The notes below the pieces were generated by a model. It made no database searches. It had not been told where the DNA came from and was given only the letters and a program-made list of their open reading frames with translations. Shown here one piece after another: positions 27,111-35,153 of a stretch of 64,000 bases of DNA. Every line of letters begins with the position of its first letter. Within the stretch, counting starts at the first letter, position 1. The stretch spans positions 2,765,558 through 2,829,557 of the forward strand of contig CP102060.1 of the NCBI GenBank assembly GCA_024579835.1, read 5' to 3'. This DNA is from Clostridiaceae bacterium HFYG-1003 (GTDB lineage: Bacteria; Bacillota; Clostridia; Clostridiales; Clostridiaceae). The translations under genes and the position numbers were made by a program.

Positions 27111-28566
27111 ATGGCGCCTGCTCGGTCTGATAGACCCGGCAGGCCGCCAGAAACCGGCTCACCGCTTCCGGATTATCGGACCAAAGCAGGTGCGGGTAAC
27201 CCGCCAGGGTTTGCCTGGTCTGGCGGAAGGCCGGATAGGATCTGCCGCTGCCGGCTTTAACGGCGGTGAAGCAGTCGCCGGGATCGTCACTGACGGAGTG
27301 ATGGAAGCTGTGCGCCGGGATGACGGCTCCCCGGGGCAGGAGCAGATTGTCTGCGTTGGCGGTCAGCCTGGCATATCCGAAATCCTGGAGCGAATCGGTC
27401 ATCCGGGTGATTCCGGGGAAAACGCCCGCCATCGGGTACTCCTCTCCCGATGGTGTCCGGATGGCTTTGTGCAGCACCATAAAGCCGCCGCACTCGGCAT
27501 AGATTGGCAGCCCCGACTGTGAGCCTGTCCGGAGGGCTTGGAGCATCCCCTGATTTTCGGACAGAGTCCGGGCATGCAGTTCCGGATAGCCGCCCCACAG
27601 GATCAGGCCATCCAGATGGTCCGGCAGAGCCGGTTCGTGCAGCGGGGAGAAAAACACCAGCTGGGCTCCCATGGTTTCAAGGAGGTCCAGGTTGTCCTGA
27701 TAGTAGAAGCAGAAGGCTTCATCCCTGGAAATGCCGATCCGCAGCGGTCGGTCCCCCTCAGCGGATACTGGATCGTCTCCGGCCGCATTCGTGGTGCCGG
27801 ATCCGACTCCGCTTCGATCCCTTCCCTCCGGCAGGATCGGCTCCGTTTCAGGCGGTGAGTCCAGGGGGTCTAAGCGGTCCGCTCCGGCGGCAATCGCAAA
27901 GAAAAGATCCCAGTTGACTCCCTGTAAGGCCGCCTGCCCCAGGCGGTCCAGCTTCTGGCGGAGATCGCTGATCTCCGCCGCTGTGATCAGGCCCAAGTGA
28001 CGGGATCCGATCTCCGCTTCCGGAATGGCGGGCAGCGCGCCCACCACCGGCAGCTCCAGACGCTCCTGGATCATCGACCGGTAATACGCCACCAGGCCAT
28101 CCGGGCAGTGGTTGAGCAGAATGCCCTGCACCCGGTTGGGCATGAACTTCAGAAAGCCAAAGATTTCGGCACAGACGGACAAACCTTTTCCATGGACATT
28201 GACCACCAGGAGCACCGGCGTGCCCGTGACCAGGGACACGGCATTGGCAGAAGCTGTTCCCTCATCATCAATGCCGTCATAGAGCCCCATCACCCCCTCA
28301 ATCAATGACAGATCAAAGGACTGACCGTGATTATGCAAGGTGGATCGGACCGTGGCTTCCTTCATCAGAAACAGATCCAGATTGCGGCAGGGAATCCCCG
28401 TGACCTCCCGGTGAAACATGGGATCGATGAAATCGGGACCGCACTTGAAGGCAATGGGTGATTTGCCCAGCAGCTTCAGGGCAGACAGAATGGCTGAGGT
28501 CATCGTCGTTTTTCCGCTCCCGCTGCCGGTTCCGGCAATGAGGAGGCGTGGTCTGATTTGATTCAT
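27064..28566 (-). CDS. cbiA: Cobyrinate a,c-diamide synthase CbiA
   Basis: 500-residue ATP- and glutamine-dependent amidase of the cobalamin pathway. The N-terminal P-loop is IAGTGSGSGKTTMT; the C-terminal class-I glutaminase-like domain has its nucleophile in YAECGGFMVL and the histidine in PAHSFHHS. Between the domains is a linker of about 45 residues rich in Pro, Gly and Asp that most homologues lack. AAAGGA precedes the ATG at 28566; the in-frame extension to 28665 has no ribosome site. No other cobalamin gene and no cobalamin riboswitch core is visible nearby. Confidence 0.9.
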   Translation of the reverse strand: MNQIRPRLLIAGTGSGSGKTTMTSAILSALKLLGKSPIAFKCGPDFIDPMFHREVTGIPCRNLDLFLMKEATVRSTLHNHGQSFDLSLIEGVMGLYDGIDDEGTASANAVSLVTGTPVLLVVNVHGKGLSVCAEIFGFLKFMPNRVQGILLNHCPDGLVAYYRSMIQERLELPVVGALPAIPEAEIGSRHLGLITAAEISDLRQKLDRLGQAALQGVNWDLFFAIAAGADRLDPLDSPPETEPILPEGRDRSGVGSGTTNAAGDDPVSAEGDRPLRIGISRDEAFCFYYQDNLDLLETMGAQLVFFSPLHEPALPDHLDGLILWGGYPELHARTLSENQGMLQALRTGSQSGLPIYAECGGFMVLHKAIRTPSGEEYPMAGVFPGITRMTDSLQDFGYARLTANADNLLLPRGAVIPAHSFHHSVSDDPGDCFTAVKAGSGRSYPAFRQTRQTLAGYPHLLWSDNPEAVSRFLAACRVYQTEQAPFRASAAATAAAHSHS

Positions 28567-28992
28567 AATGGTTCCTTTCCTTCGGGGAGCGAAGCCAGCG
28601 TCAGCGGGATGCTTCCCCCTGATGACCTGAAATATTGTCATCAGGACATCCTGAAATCTCGGCATTCACTGACATCTGCTTCAACCATCGCTCTGAACCG
28701 AAGTATCGCCTGGTTTGTTCTCTGAAATTGTACCAAATTTTCAGCCTGCGTGATGCTGTATCCCGGGGGAAGTACTATTTTTGATCACCAACCGGTGCGC
28801 TTCCTTTCCGGTTCATATCCTGCCCTCCGCCTGAATCCGTTCATGACAAAACTCCCTGTCGGGCAATCCGAGCTGTTCGCTCTGCCTGGCAGGGAGTTTC
28901 TGATCTCTGTTGTTATTGACCAGTCAGACTCGCATCTGACGGATGTTTCATTCAGTGAATCTTTGGTGGTTAAAGTCTGTTGCTTGATCGGA
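28567..28992. other. Spacer between cbiA and the uracil permease gene
   Basis: About 426 bases with no credible gene; it holds the terminator of the permease gene at 28850-28900 and, presumably, the cbiA promoter. Confidence 0.6.
28850..28900 (-). terminator. Probable terminator of uraA
   Basis: Arms AAACTCCCTG (28850-28859) and CAGGGAGTTT (28891-28900) pair exactly and inner GGGCA/TGCC extends the stem. On the minus strand the stem ends in TTTTG downstream of the permease stop. Confidence 0.6.
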
Positions 28993-30369
28993 CTATGCCA
29001 GATCGACATCCTCATCGACGATAACGGGTTCTTCCTGATTGCCGAGGCTCAGCAGGAGGTTGAGGAGAATTCCGACGATGGCGGCGGTGGCAATGGCCGG
29101 GAAACGCACGCCGAAGAATGGAATCATGGATTCCGGGAAGTAGAAGCTGCCGCCCAGGCCAATGATGAGGATCACGGAGATGATCGCAAGATTCTTGGAG
29201 CTGAACATATCCACCTGCTTCTCAATGATGATGGCGATTCCCTGAGCGGCAATGACACCGAACAGGTAGATGGACAGTCCGCCGATGACGGCTGCCGGAA
29301 TGGAATAGACCGCGTTGACCAGGGGGGTGAAGCTGGAGATCACCATGGTCAGGATTGCCGCCGTAATCAGCACGTTGACTGAGAAGTTCTTGGAAATGGC
29401 CATGGCGGAAATGTTTTCGCCATAGTTGGTGCCGGCCGGTCCGCCGATGGCTGCGGAAACGATGTCGCCGATTCCGTCACCGATGAGGTTGTCGCCCAGG
29501 CGGTTCTCCAGGTCGTAGACCTTGGTGGAACCCTTCTTCTTTGCCAGATTGTTGACATAGATGTGCAGCTGGAAGATGTGGGCCGTCGATTCCGGGATGG
29601 TGGCCAGCGCGATGGGCATAATAGCAGCCACTGCAACAAAGGTCGGCTTGGGCAGCGTGATGACCGGCAGCTGAAGCATGGCTCCCTGAATGGTATCAAA
29701 GCTGATGAACGGAATTTTCGTAACCATCTGAACGATGATGGCAACGCCATAGCCGGTCAGGAGTCCGAACAGGATCGGCAGCTGGCTGAATCGTCCCTTC
29801 AGATAAACTGAGTAAAGGATGGTGGAGAGCAGGGTCGCGATGGCGATCACCCAGGCCCAGTTCATTCCCCAGGCGGGATCCACGGAGGCCGGCACAGCGG
29901 TGGCGTTGGACATAGCCGAACCAGCCAGGGACAGACCGATGATGATGGCAATGGGTCCGGTGACGCTGGCGGGCAGCAGGCGATCAATGAGCTTACGGCC
30001 GTACCGGCGGATGATGAAACCGGCAATGATCGACACGAATCCGGACATCATGATACCGAACTGAGCAATGGAGATTCTTTCATTCATGGGCAGATGGGCA
30101 TAGGTTGATCCCATGGTAATGGAGGTAATGGCCGCGATGTAGGAGAAGCTGGAACCGTAGTAGAGCGGAATCTTGCGTCCGGTCACCAGGATAAAGCAAA
30201 GCGTTGCCAGCCCTGAGGCGAAGATGGTGGTGGATACGTTGAATCCGGTCAGCAGAGCGACCAGAACCGTCGCGGGGAACATGACGATGATTTGTTGGAG
30301 TGCAAAGAATAATAATTCCAGGGGCCTTGGCGTCTCATCCGGCAGATAGCCGTGTACCTTGTTGGTCAT
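28993..30369 (-). CDS. uraA: Uracil/xanthine permease (NCS2 family), UraA-like
   Basis: 458-residue nucleobase transporter with about 14 hydrophobic segments. The NCS2 signatures are present: ALQQIIVMFPATVL at the start, PESTAHIFQLH, and the substrate-region motif GGPAGTNYGENISAMA, which is closer to uracil than to xanthine permeases. The ATG at 30369 has GGAGG 8 bases upstream. The leader contains an intrinsic-terminator hairpin, so expression may be attenuated by pyrimidine supply. Exact substrate is inferred from the motif. Confidence 0.88.
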   Translation of the reverse strand: MTNKVHGYLPDETPRPLELLFFALQQIIVMFPATVLVALLTGFNVSTTIFASGLATLCFILVTGRKIPLYYGSSFSYIAAITSITMGSTYAHLPMNERISIAQFGIMMSGFVSIIAGFIIRRYGRKLIDRLLPASVTGPIAIIIGLSLAGSAMSNATAVPASVDPAWGMNWAWVIAIATLLSTILYSVYLKGRFSQLPILFGLLTGYGVAIIVQMVTKIPFISFDTIQGAMLQLPVITLPKPTFVAVAAIMPIALATIPESTAHIFQLHIYVNNLAKKKGSTKVYDLENRLGDNLIGDGIGDIVSAAIGGPAGTNYGENISAMAISKNFSVNVLITAAILTMVISSFTPLVNAVYSIPAAVIGGLSIYLFGVIAAQGIAIIIEKQVDMFSSKNLAIISVILIIGLGGSFYFPESMIPFFGVRFPAIATAAIVGILLNLLLSLGNQEEPVIVDEDVDLA

Positions 30370-30395
30370 GAATAATACCTCCAATTTTTTGCAAT

Positions 30396-30420
30396 AAAAA
30401 AATCCTGCTCGCCGCAAGAT
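30396..30420 (-). terminator. Leader terminator/attenuator hairpin before uraA
   Basis: On the minus strand the arms ATCTTGC and GCAGGAT form a 7-bp stem with a GGCGA loop followed by T7, all between the likely promoter region and the GGAGG of uraA. A second potential pairing, GGTTCTCGAGAAACC (30451-30465), lies just upstream and could be part of an antiterminator. No PyrR-binding consensus was found by eye. Confidence 0.55.
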
Positions 30421-30626
30421 CGCACAGTTATCCCATTTGTTATCTTACGGTTTCTCGAGAACCTTTTTAAAGATTTATCATTACGATGATATCACTTTCT
30501 GCTTCAAATAGAAAGAAGGAAATCAAACCCGGGGTTTATTTCACGTTTTATCACCATTCATCGGTGCTCGGCGATGAAATGCTCAAAAATTGCCGTTCGA
30601 TTTGACGAAACCAATTGGATCAAAGC

Positions 30627-30650
30627 AAAAGACCGCCGAAGCGGTCTTTT
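30627..30650 (-). terminator. Terminator of the MFS transporter gene
   Basis: Perfect stem AAAAGACCGC / GCGGTCTTTT with a four-base CGAA loop (TTCG on the minus strand), 68 bases after the stop of the MFS gene. Confidence 0.9.
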
Positions 30651-30718
30651 CGCTGCCTGATTCATCCAGTCCAGTGATCGGTCAGAGGCTGTTCTTCCTG
30701 GAATGAGTGCCGGGTGAC

Positions 30719-31987
30719 TTACTGGTTTCCTGAATCTCCGGGCTGCGTTTTTTTCTCCCAGGCGTGCGTCACCTGCAGAATCGCCAGAAGCGCCAGCGCG
30801 AAGGCAATGGGCGCGTAAACAAACAGGGAGCGGAAGCTGCCGGACAGGTCCCGGACCAGTCCGAACAGGATGGGGCTGGCAATGGATGCAGAGAAGGAAA
30901 AGAAATAGTAGTAACCGGTGAATGTTCCCAGTTCATTCTCTCCCGCCATCTCCAGCACCATGGGCAGGGAATTGATGTTAATGCCGGCCCAGAACATACC
31001 GCCCAGAAGCAGCAGCGCCCGGATGCCCCATAATGATTCCACAAACAGAAGCGGAATGAACACCGCCACTAGGCCGACCAGGCCCAGGAGGATGGTTCGG
31101 CGCCGGCCGATCCGGTCGGCAATGATCCCCGAGGGTACGGCGAAAATGACAAAGGAAACGGAGAAAAATGCCAGCAGCATGGCTGCCTGTCCCTCACTCT
31201 GTCCCAGGACCGTCGTGGCATAGCTGGTGAAGAAGGTTTCCACCGCGTTGTAGGCACAAAACCAGAAAAAAATCGCCAGAAGCAGAAAGAACAGGCTGCG
31301 CCGGGAATCGGACGACAGCTTGCGGAAGCCCCCCAGTCCAAAGAATGACTGATCACCAGATTCCTCCTGGGTATCCGGCGGAGTCATCAGTCTGGGATTG
31401 AGCCGGTTTTCCTTGATCAGGACAAAGAGCAGGCCAACGGCCAGCAGCATGATGACGGACCCCATAAGGAAAGTGGCGCCGCGGCCGTAGCTGTGGGCGA
31501 TGCGTCCCCCCACCAGAAAGGCGATGATGGAGGCAGCGCCGCCCATCAGATTAATCAGTCCGTTGGCCTTGCTGCGCAGGGGGTCCGGTGTCAAATCCGG
31601 CATCAATGCAATCATGGGAGCCCGCCAGATGGACATGATGAAATTAAAGATAATAATAACCAGCATCAGAAGCCATAGCACTTTCATCTGAGGAATGAAG
31701 GCGAACAGCACGGCGCAGATCGGTGCGCCAATCAGGATATAGGGCATGCGCCGGCCGAACCGGGTGCGGGTTTTGTCGCTTCTGGCACCGAAATACGGCT
31801 GAAAAATCACCCCGAAGACGTTGTCGATGGTCATGATCAGACCGACGGTGGCGGTGGAGGCAATGAAGTCCTGAAGAATCAAGGGTACGAAACTGTTGTA
31901 CAGGCTCCATAACAATGAGCTGGCAAAAAATCCCAATCCGATCAGCAGGGTCTGGCGAACGTTCAGCTTCAGCTTGTCCTGTGGCAT
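30719..31987 (-). CDS. MFS transporter, sugar/cation symporter (GPH/SLC45-like)
   Basis: 422-residue major facilitator protein with 12 hydrophobic segments. The loop after TM2 reads GARSDKTRTRFGRRMPYILIG, typical of the GPH/SLC45 branch that carries sugars and glycosides with a cation; a shorter DRIGRRR motif recurs in the second half. GAGGAG precedes the ATG. No sugar hydrolase lies nearby to indicate the substrate. Confidence 0.85.
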   Translation of the reverse strand: MPQDKLKLNVRQTLLIGLGFFASSLLWSLYNSFVPLILQDFIASTATVGLIMTIDNVFGVIFQPYFGARSDKTRTRFGRRMPYILIGAPICAVLFAFIPQMKVLWLLMLVIIIFNFIMSIWRAPMIALMPDLTPDPLRSKANGLINLMGGAASIIAFLVGGRIAHSYGRGATFLMGSVIMLLAVGLLFVLIKENRLNPRLMTPPDTQEESGDQSFFGLGGFRKLSSDSRRSLFFLLLAIFFWFCAYNAVETFFTSYATTVLGQSEGQAAMLLAFFSVSFVIFAVPSGIIADRIGRRRTILLGLVGLVAVFIPLLFVESLWGIRALLLLGGMFWAGININSLPMVLEMAGENELGTFTGYYYFFSFSASIASPILFGLVRDLSGSFRSLFVYAPIAFALALLAILQVTHAWEKKTQPGDSGNQ

Positions 31988-32363
31988 ATGACCATCTCCT
32001 CACAGCGTTGTTATGATAAATTCTTTTTACTTCTTTGACAGATGCTTCATCCATGACAGATGCTTCATCCATGAATGGTTCTGATCCTCTGTGTATTATC
32101 AGCTTTCTCGGTTTGTTTCGGGCTGGTCCGGTCCGTTTAGTGCACTCGGTCTGTCTCTGGCTGTTTCGGTCTGTATCAACCCAATGCAGTCTGCCAGTCT
32201 GTTGATCTGTCTGTTTTGTCACTTCTGGGCAGAGGTCTGTTATGCTCTTTGGTTCTGTCTGGTCCGATCTTATTATCGGAGGAGCGCTCTTCTGAGCTGG
32301 TTTGTGGTAACTGGTGTTTGACCGGATTCAGCCTGGATCAGATTCTGATTCTACGGAACAGGA
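31988..32363. other. Spacer with tandem 18-bp duplication
   Basis: 376 bases without a supported gene. It holds two exact copies of TGACAGATGCTTCATCCA (32036-32053, 32054-32071) and then a pyrimidine-biased stretch with repeated CTGTTTCGGTCTGT-like words up to about 32280. Confidence 0.65.
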
Positions 32364-32585
32364 CTACTCAACGGTCTTGGTGGCGACAATGTTAATGCCC
32401 TGGTTGAGTACATTGAGGCAGATCACGTCGCCCCGGCGGACGGGCTTTCCAACATAAATGCGGGAGAGGACCCGGGAAATCGGCAGGAACATTTCCATCT
32501 CCACTGGTTGGGTGCTTTTCACCGGCACCACTTCAATTCGTCCGGAGTCCTTGCAGCGAATGAGGGATGTAAAATAGGCTTTCAT
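32364..32585 (-). CDS. DUF1667-like small protein (lacks the N-terminal cysteine cluster)
   Basis: 73-residue protein that matches the C-terminal part of DUF1667 proteins (PVKSTQPVEMEMFLPISRVL, VRRGDVICLNVLNQGINIVATK). DUF1667 proteins usually form the third gene of a set with a GlpA-like flavoprotein and a second oxidoreductase, and carry N-terminal cysteines; here only one cysteine remains in that region and the second oxidoreductase gene is missing. AGGAGG lies 7 bases before the ATG. It follows the flavoprotein gene by 11 bases. Confidence 0.75.
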   Translation of the reverse strand: MKAYFTSLIRCKDSGRIEVVPVKSTQPVEMEMFLPISRVLSRIYVGKPVRRGDVICLNVLNQGINIVATKTVE

Positions 32586-32596
32586 GACCAGACCTC

Positions 32597-33982
32597 CTAT
32601 ATGCTTTCGAATTCTTTGATTCGGGCAGTCAGAATGCGCGATTCCTTGGAGTCATTGAGAATTTCCTCGGGCTTTTTGTCCAGTTCTTTGGCCAGAATTT
32701 TCAGGATCCGGTTCATGCAGTAAGATCCCTGGCAACTGCCGAAGGAAATGCCGGTGCGGCGCTTGACCCCTTCCACAGTTCGGGCTCCCAGCGGTCGCCG
32801 GATGGAGTTGACGATTTCCCCTTCCGTCACCTGGGAACAGGTGCAGATCATATGGCCAAAGCGGGGATCAAAGGCAATGGCTTCATTGCGTTCCTTGTCC
32901 GACAGATCGCGGAACCGGAAATAATCCCGCCGTTTGAATACATAGTCCGGATTCTCAGCTGTCTTGAAATTGCTGACCACCAGGTCCGACACAATCTGTG
33001 TGACCCGGGGCAGCAGAGCAGGCAGTTGATGGTTCTTAACCTCCAGGTTAATGTAGCCTTTTTCTTCCAGCAGATCACTGATAACGATGGGCACATCATA
33101 GTAATTATTGACGGTTAACAGGTCCACACGCTCGGAGGGAAACGGTCCGATGAGCTCTTCCACCCGGTGCTTGACGCCCTTGTAATCCATGCGTTGGGAG
33201 GCTTCAATGGCAGCCACTGCCTTTCCTGAAAAAGTCGGCATGATGGAGGAAGCATGGCCGTCAGCATGAAATACGTTCAGCATGAGCCCGATATCCTGTT
33301 GGTAATTTTTCTCCAGCAGCATCGTCTGCAGCGGGACATCCCGCGTGGCCCGGCGGTATTCCCCGCCGCCCAGGTACAGATCGTTGAACGCCGTGATGAC
33401 CACTACCCGGCAGGTATATTTGGATTTATTCGTGGTAACCCGAACCTCGTCATGGGCGATTCGTTCGATGGCGGTTACTTCTTCTTCGAGGCGAATGCGG
33501 ACTCCATTTTCTGAGGCGATCTCTCCCAGAGCGGTGGCCATGTCATAGGGAGAAATAATACCGGTGTTCTCATGGCGGATGATCCATTGATAGCTGTCTT
33601 TGATTTGCGGTGTCCAGGCAGCGGCCTCTTCCCGGCTGACCGGGCGGGCTCCCTGGATGCCCCGGCGGTGGATCCTCTCCAGGGCGGCCTCAAAGTCCTT
33701 CTTCTCGTCATAAATCGACAGGGATGGCTCTTTCTCGTAGTAGAAATTGCCTTTCCGGCTGTACTCCAGCAGTGGAATATGGGAATCCCGGAGCAGTTCA
33801 TAGACCGAATCATCCATGACATCCGTCCCATCGGTTACAAAGGTTGTAATGAACTGGGCTACATCTTCCGCAATGTCGAAATTGCGCTCGATGACAGCAA
33901 TATTCAGATTATAGCGGGCAAGTGCCGCGGCAACACTGCAGCCGGCGAGACCGCCGCCCAGAATGACTACATCATAATCCAT
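32597..33982 (-). CDS. FAD-dependent oxidoreductase with BFD 2Fe-2S domain (GlpA-like)
   Basis: 461-residue flavoprotein of the glycerol-3-phosphate dehydrogenase/DAO family. The FAD-binding motif is VVILGGGLAGCSVAAALA at the N-terminus; the C-terminus carries a BFD-like cluster domain with CTCSQVTEGEIV ... GSCQGSYCMNRI. Glycerol-3-phosphate is the usual guess for this group, but the missing partner dehydrogenase makes the substrate uncertain. GAGAGGG precedes the ATG. It stands between an HD-domain gene 31 bases upstream and the DUF1667-like gene. Confidence 0.85.
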   Translation of the reverse strand: MDYDVVILGGGLAGCSVAAALARYNLNIAVIERNFDIAEDVAQFITTFVTDGTDVMDDSVYELLRDSHIPLLEYSRKGNFYYEKEPSLSIYDEKKDFEAALERIHRRGIQGARPVSREEAAAWTPQIKDSYQWIIRHENTGIISPYDMATALGEIASENGVRIRLEEEVTAIERIAHDEVRVTTNKSKYTCRVVVITAFNDLYLGGGEYRRATRDVPLQTMLLEKNYQQDIGLMLNVFHADGHASSIMPTFSGKAVAAIEASQRMDYKGVKHRVEELIGPFPSERVDLLTVNNYYDVPIVISDLLEEKGYINLEVKNHQLPALLPRVTQIVSDLVVSNFKTAENPDYVFKRRDYFRFRDLSDKERNEAIAFDPRFGHMICTCSQVTEGEIVNSIRRPLGARTVEGVKRRTGISFGSCQGSYCMNRILKILAKELDKKPEEILNDSKESRILTARIKEFESI

Positions 33983-34013
33983 CTTTCGTCCCTCTCTTGG
34001 TTCATCGTGCTGG

Positions 34014-34538
34014 TTAGTTCATTTCATCGGCCTGACAGAATAATCGGAAAAGGTCGCGTTCCCTCGCTTCGTACCGCCGCTCAAACAATTCGGGATCATG
34101 ATGAAAGCGGATCAGGTCGTACAGAAACGGATCGGACGCAAAGCTGTCCCAGGCAGTCACCATGGCATAGCCGTATTCGGGGTGATGCTGATAGATGTCC
34201 CAAGCTTTCCAATGACCGGCCACCGCCGGAACGCGGCGAATAATGCCTGCCAGGAGAACCACCAGTGTTTTCTGGATCGGCCCGGCGCCGTAGCGGATTT
34301 TGCCGACATCATGCAGGAGGGCGGCGCGGAGCAGCTGTCGTTTCCGCTCTCCGATGACATCGACGGGGAGCAGCTGTTCCAGCGTCTGTGCCGTTGCAAT
34401 GGTGTGCAACAGCTCGGCTCGACGCAGTTGTCCAACGGCCTGCCGTTCCGGTTCTATCAGGTATTGCTTCAAATAAACTTCGTTCAGCGGTCGAACCGGC
34501 GCTGCCAGATCCATGAAAAACTGCCTGACTCTGGACAT
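34014..34538 (-). CDS. HD-domain protein (metal-dependent phosphohydrolase type)
   Basis: 174-residue HD-domain protein. The metal motif is LLHDVGKIRYG, with flanking histidines in LLHTIATAQ, YQHHPEYGYAM and RFHHDPELFE, the arrangement seen in HDIG-type phosphohydrolases. AAGGAG precedes the ATG at 34538. It is the first gene of a short unit with the GlpA-like flavoprotein. Substrate unknown; nucleotides or cyclic nucleotides are typical. Confidence 0.82.
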   Translation of the reverse strand: MSRVRQFFMDLAAPVRPLNEVYLKQYLIEPERQAVGQLRRAELLHTIATAQTLEQLLPVDVIGERKRQLLRAALLHDVGKIRYGAGPIQKTLVVLLAGIIRRVPAVAGHWKAWDIYQHHPEYGYAMVTAWDSFASDPFLYDLIRFHHDPELFERRYEARERDLFRLFCQADEMN

Positions 34539-34615
34539 AATATCTCCTTTTCCCGTTTCTTTCATTTTACCACAGCCGCAGCCGGACAAACGTTCCACAA
34601 TTCTGACCCCTGGCC

Positions 34616-34886
34616 TGTGGATAACTTTGTTCAAAAAAGTGGCCTCTAACGATTTCATAAAAGGTTATGAACAATTATCTCCTCTTATCCACAAAAACTG
34701 TGGATAAACTTGTTAGATAGAAATTTCAGACAATTGTCCGGTACTATGTCAACCACTCCCATGAACCGTTGAAAACACTGGATTCACGCTTTGAATTTGG
34801 GCTAAAATAATGAAAATTAACCCTGATACAGAAAGGAAAACGGCTATAACAGGCCTGTATCCCAGCTTAGCGATCTTTTATCCACA
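34616..34886. promoter_or_regulatory. Cluster of four perfect DnaA boxes upstream of the amidase gene
   Basis: TTATCCACA occurs at 34685-34693 and 34878-34886 on the plus strand and as TGTGGATAA at 34616-34624 and 34699-34707. Two of them form a near-palindrome 34685-34707. The region, 34539-35153, has no gene, is AT-rich, and lies about 15 kb from dnaA. Confidence 0.85.
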
Positions 34887-35094
34887 TACTGGGAATGGTC
34901 ATGCAAATAGTAACAAAACGGTTAAAACCCTTGCAATACGTTATTCTTTGAAGAAAATCATTATAAAACTAGAAATCCTTAAAACGACGTTTTTTACTCT
35001 ATTTTTTGATTTTCGAATTTACGTTCTATCATCCAAAATGGGCTAAAAATATTAAGATGAATTGTTATCAATTATGAAACAGTCATTTTATTAA

Positions 35095-35124
35095 TTGACA
35101 TTAACATAATACTGCTTTTAGTAT
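35095..35124 (+). promoter_or_regulatory. Candidate promoter of the amidase gene
   Basis: A perfect -35 TTGACA (35095-35100) is followed after 18 bases by TAGTAT (35119-35124); a better -10 TATAGT at 35122 would need a 21-base spacer. The GAGGAGGAG ribosome site and ATG follow. Confidence 0.5.
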
Positions 35125-35153
35125 AGTATTGAAGCGATAATGAGGAGGAGTAT

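Noticed and set aside
28567-28750. Cobalamin riboswitch upstream of cbiA
   Set aside because: No B12-box-like core was found on the relevant strand.
32091-32321. 76-codon open frame in the 32.1 kb spacer
   Set aside because: Low-complexity CTGTTTCGG-type sequence with no ribosome site or family resemblance.
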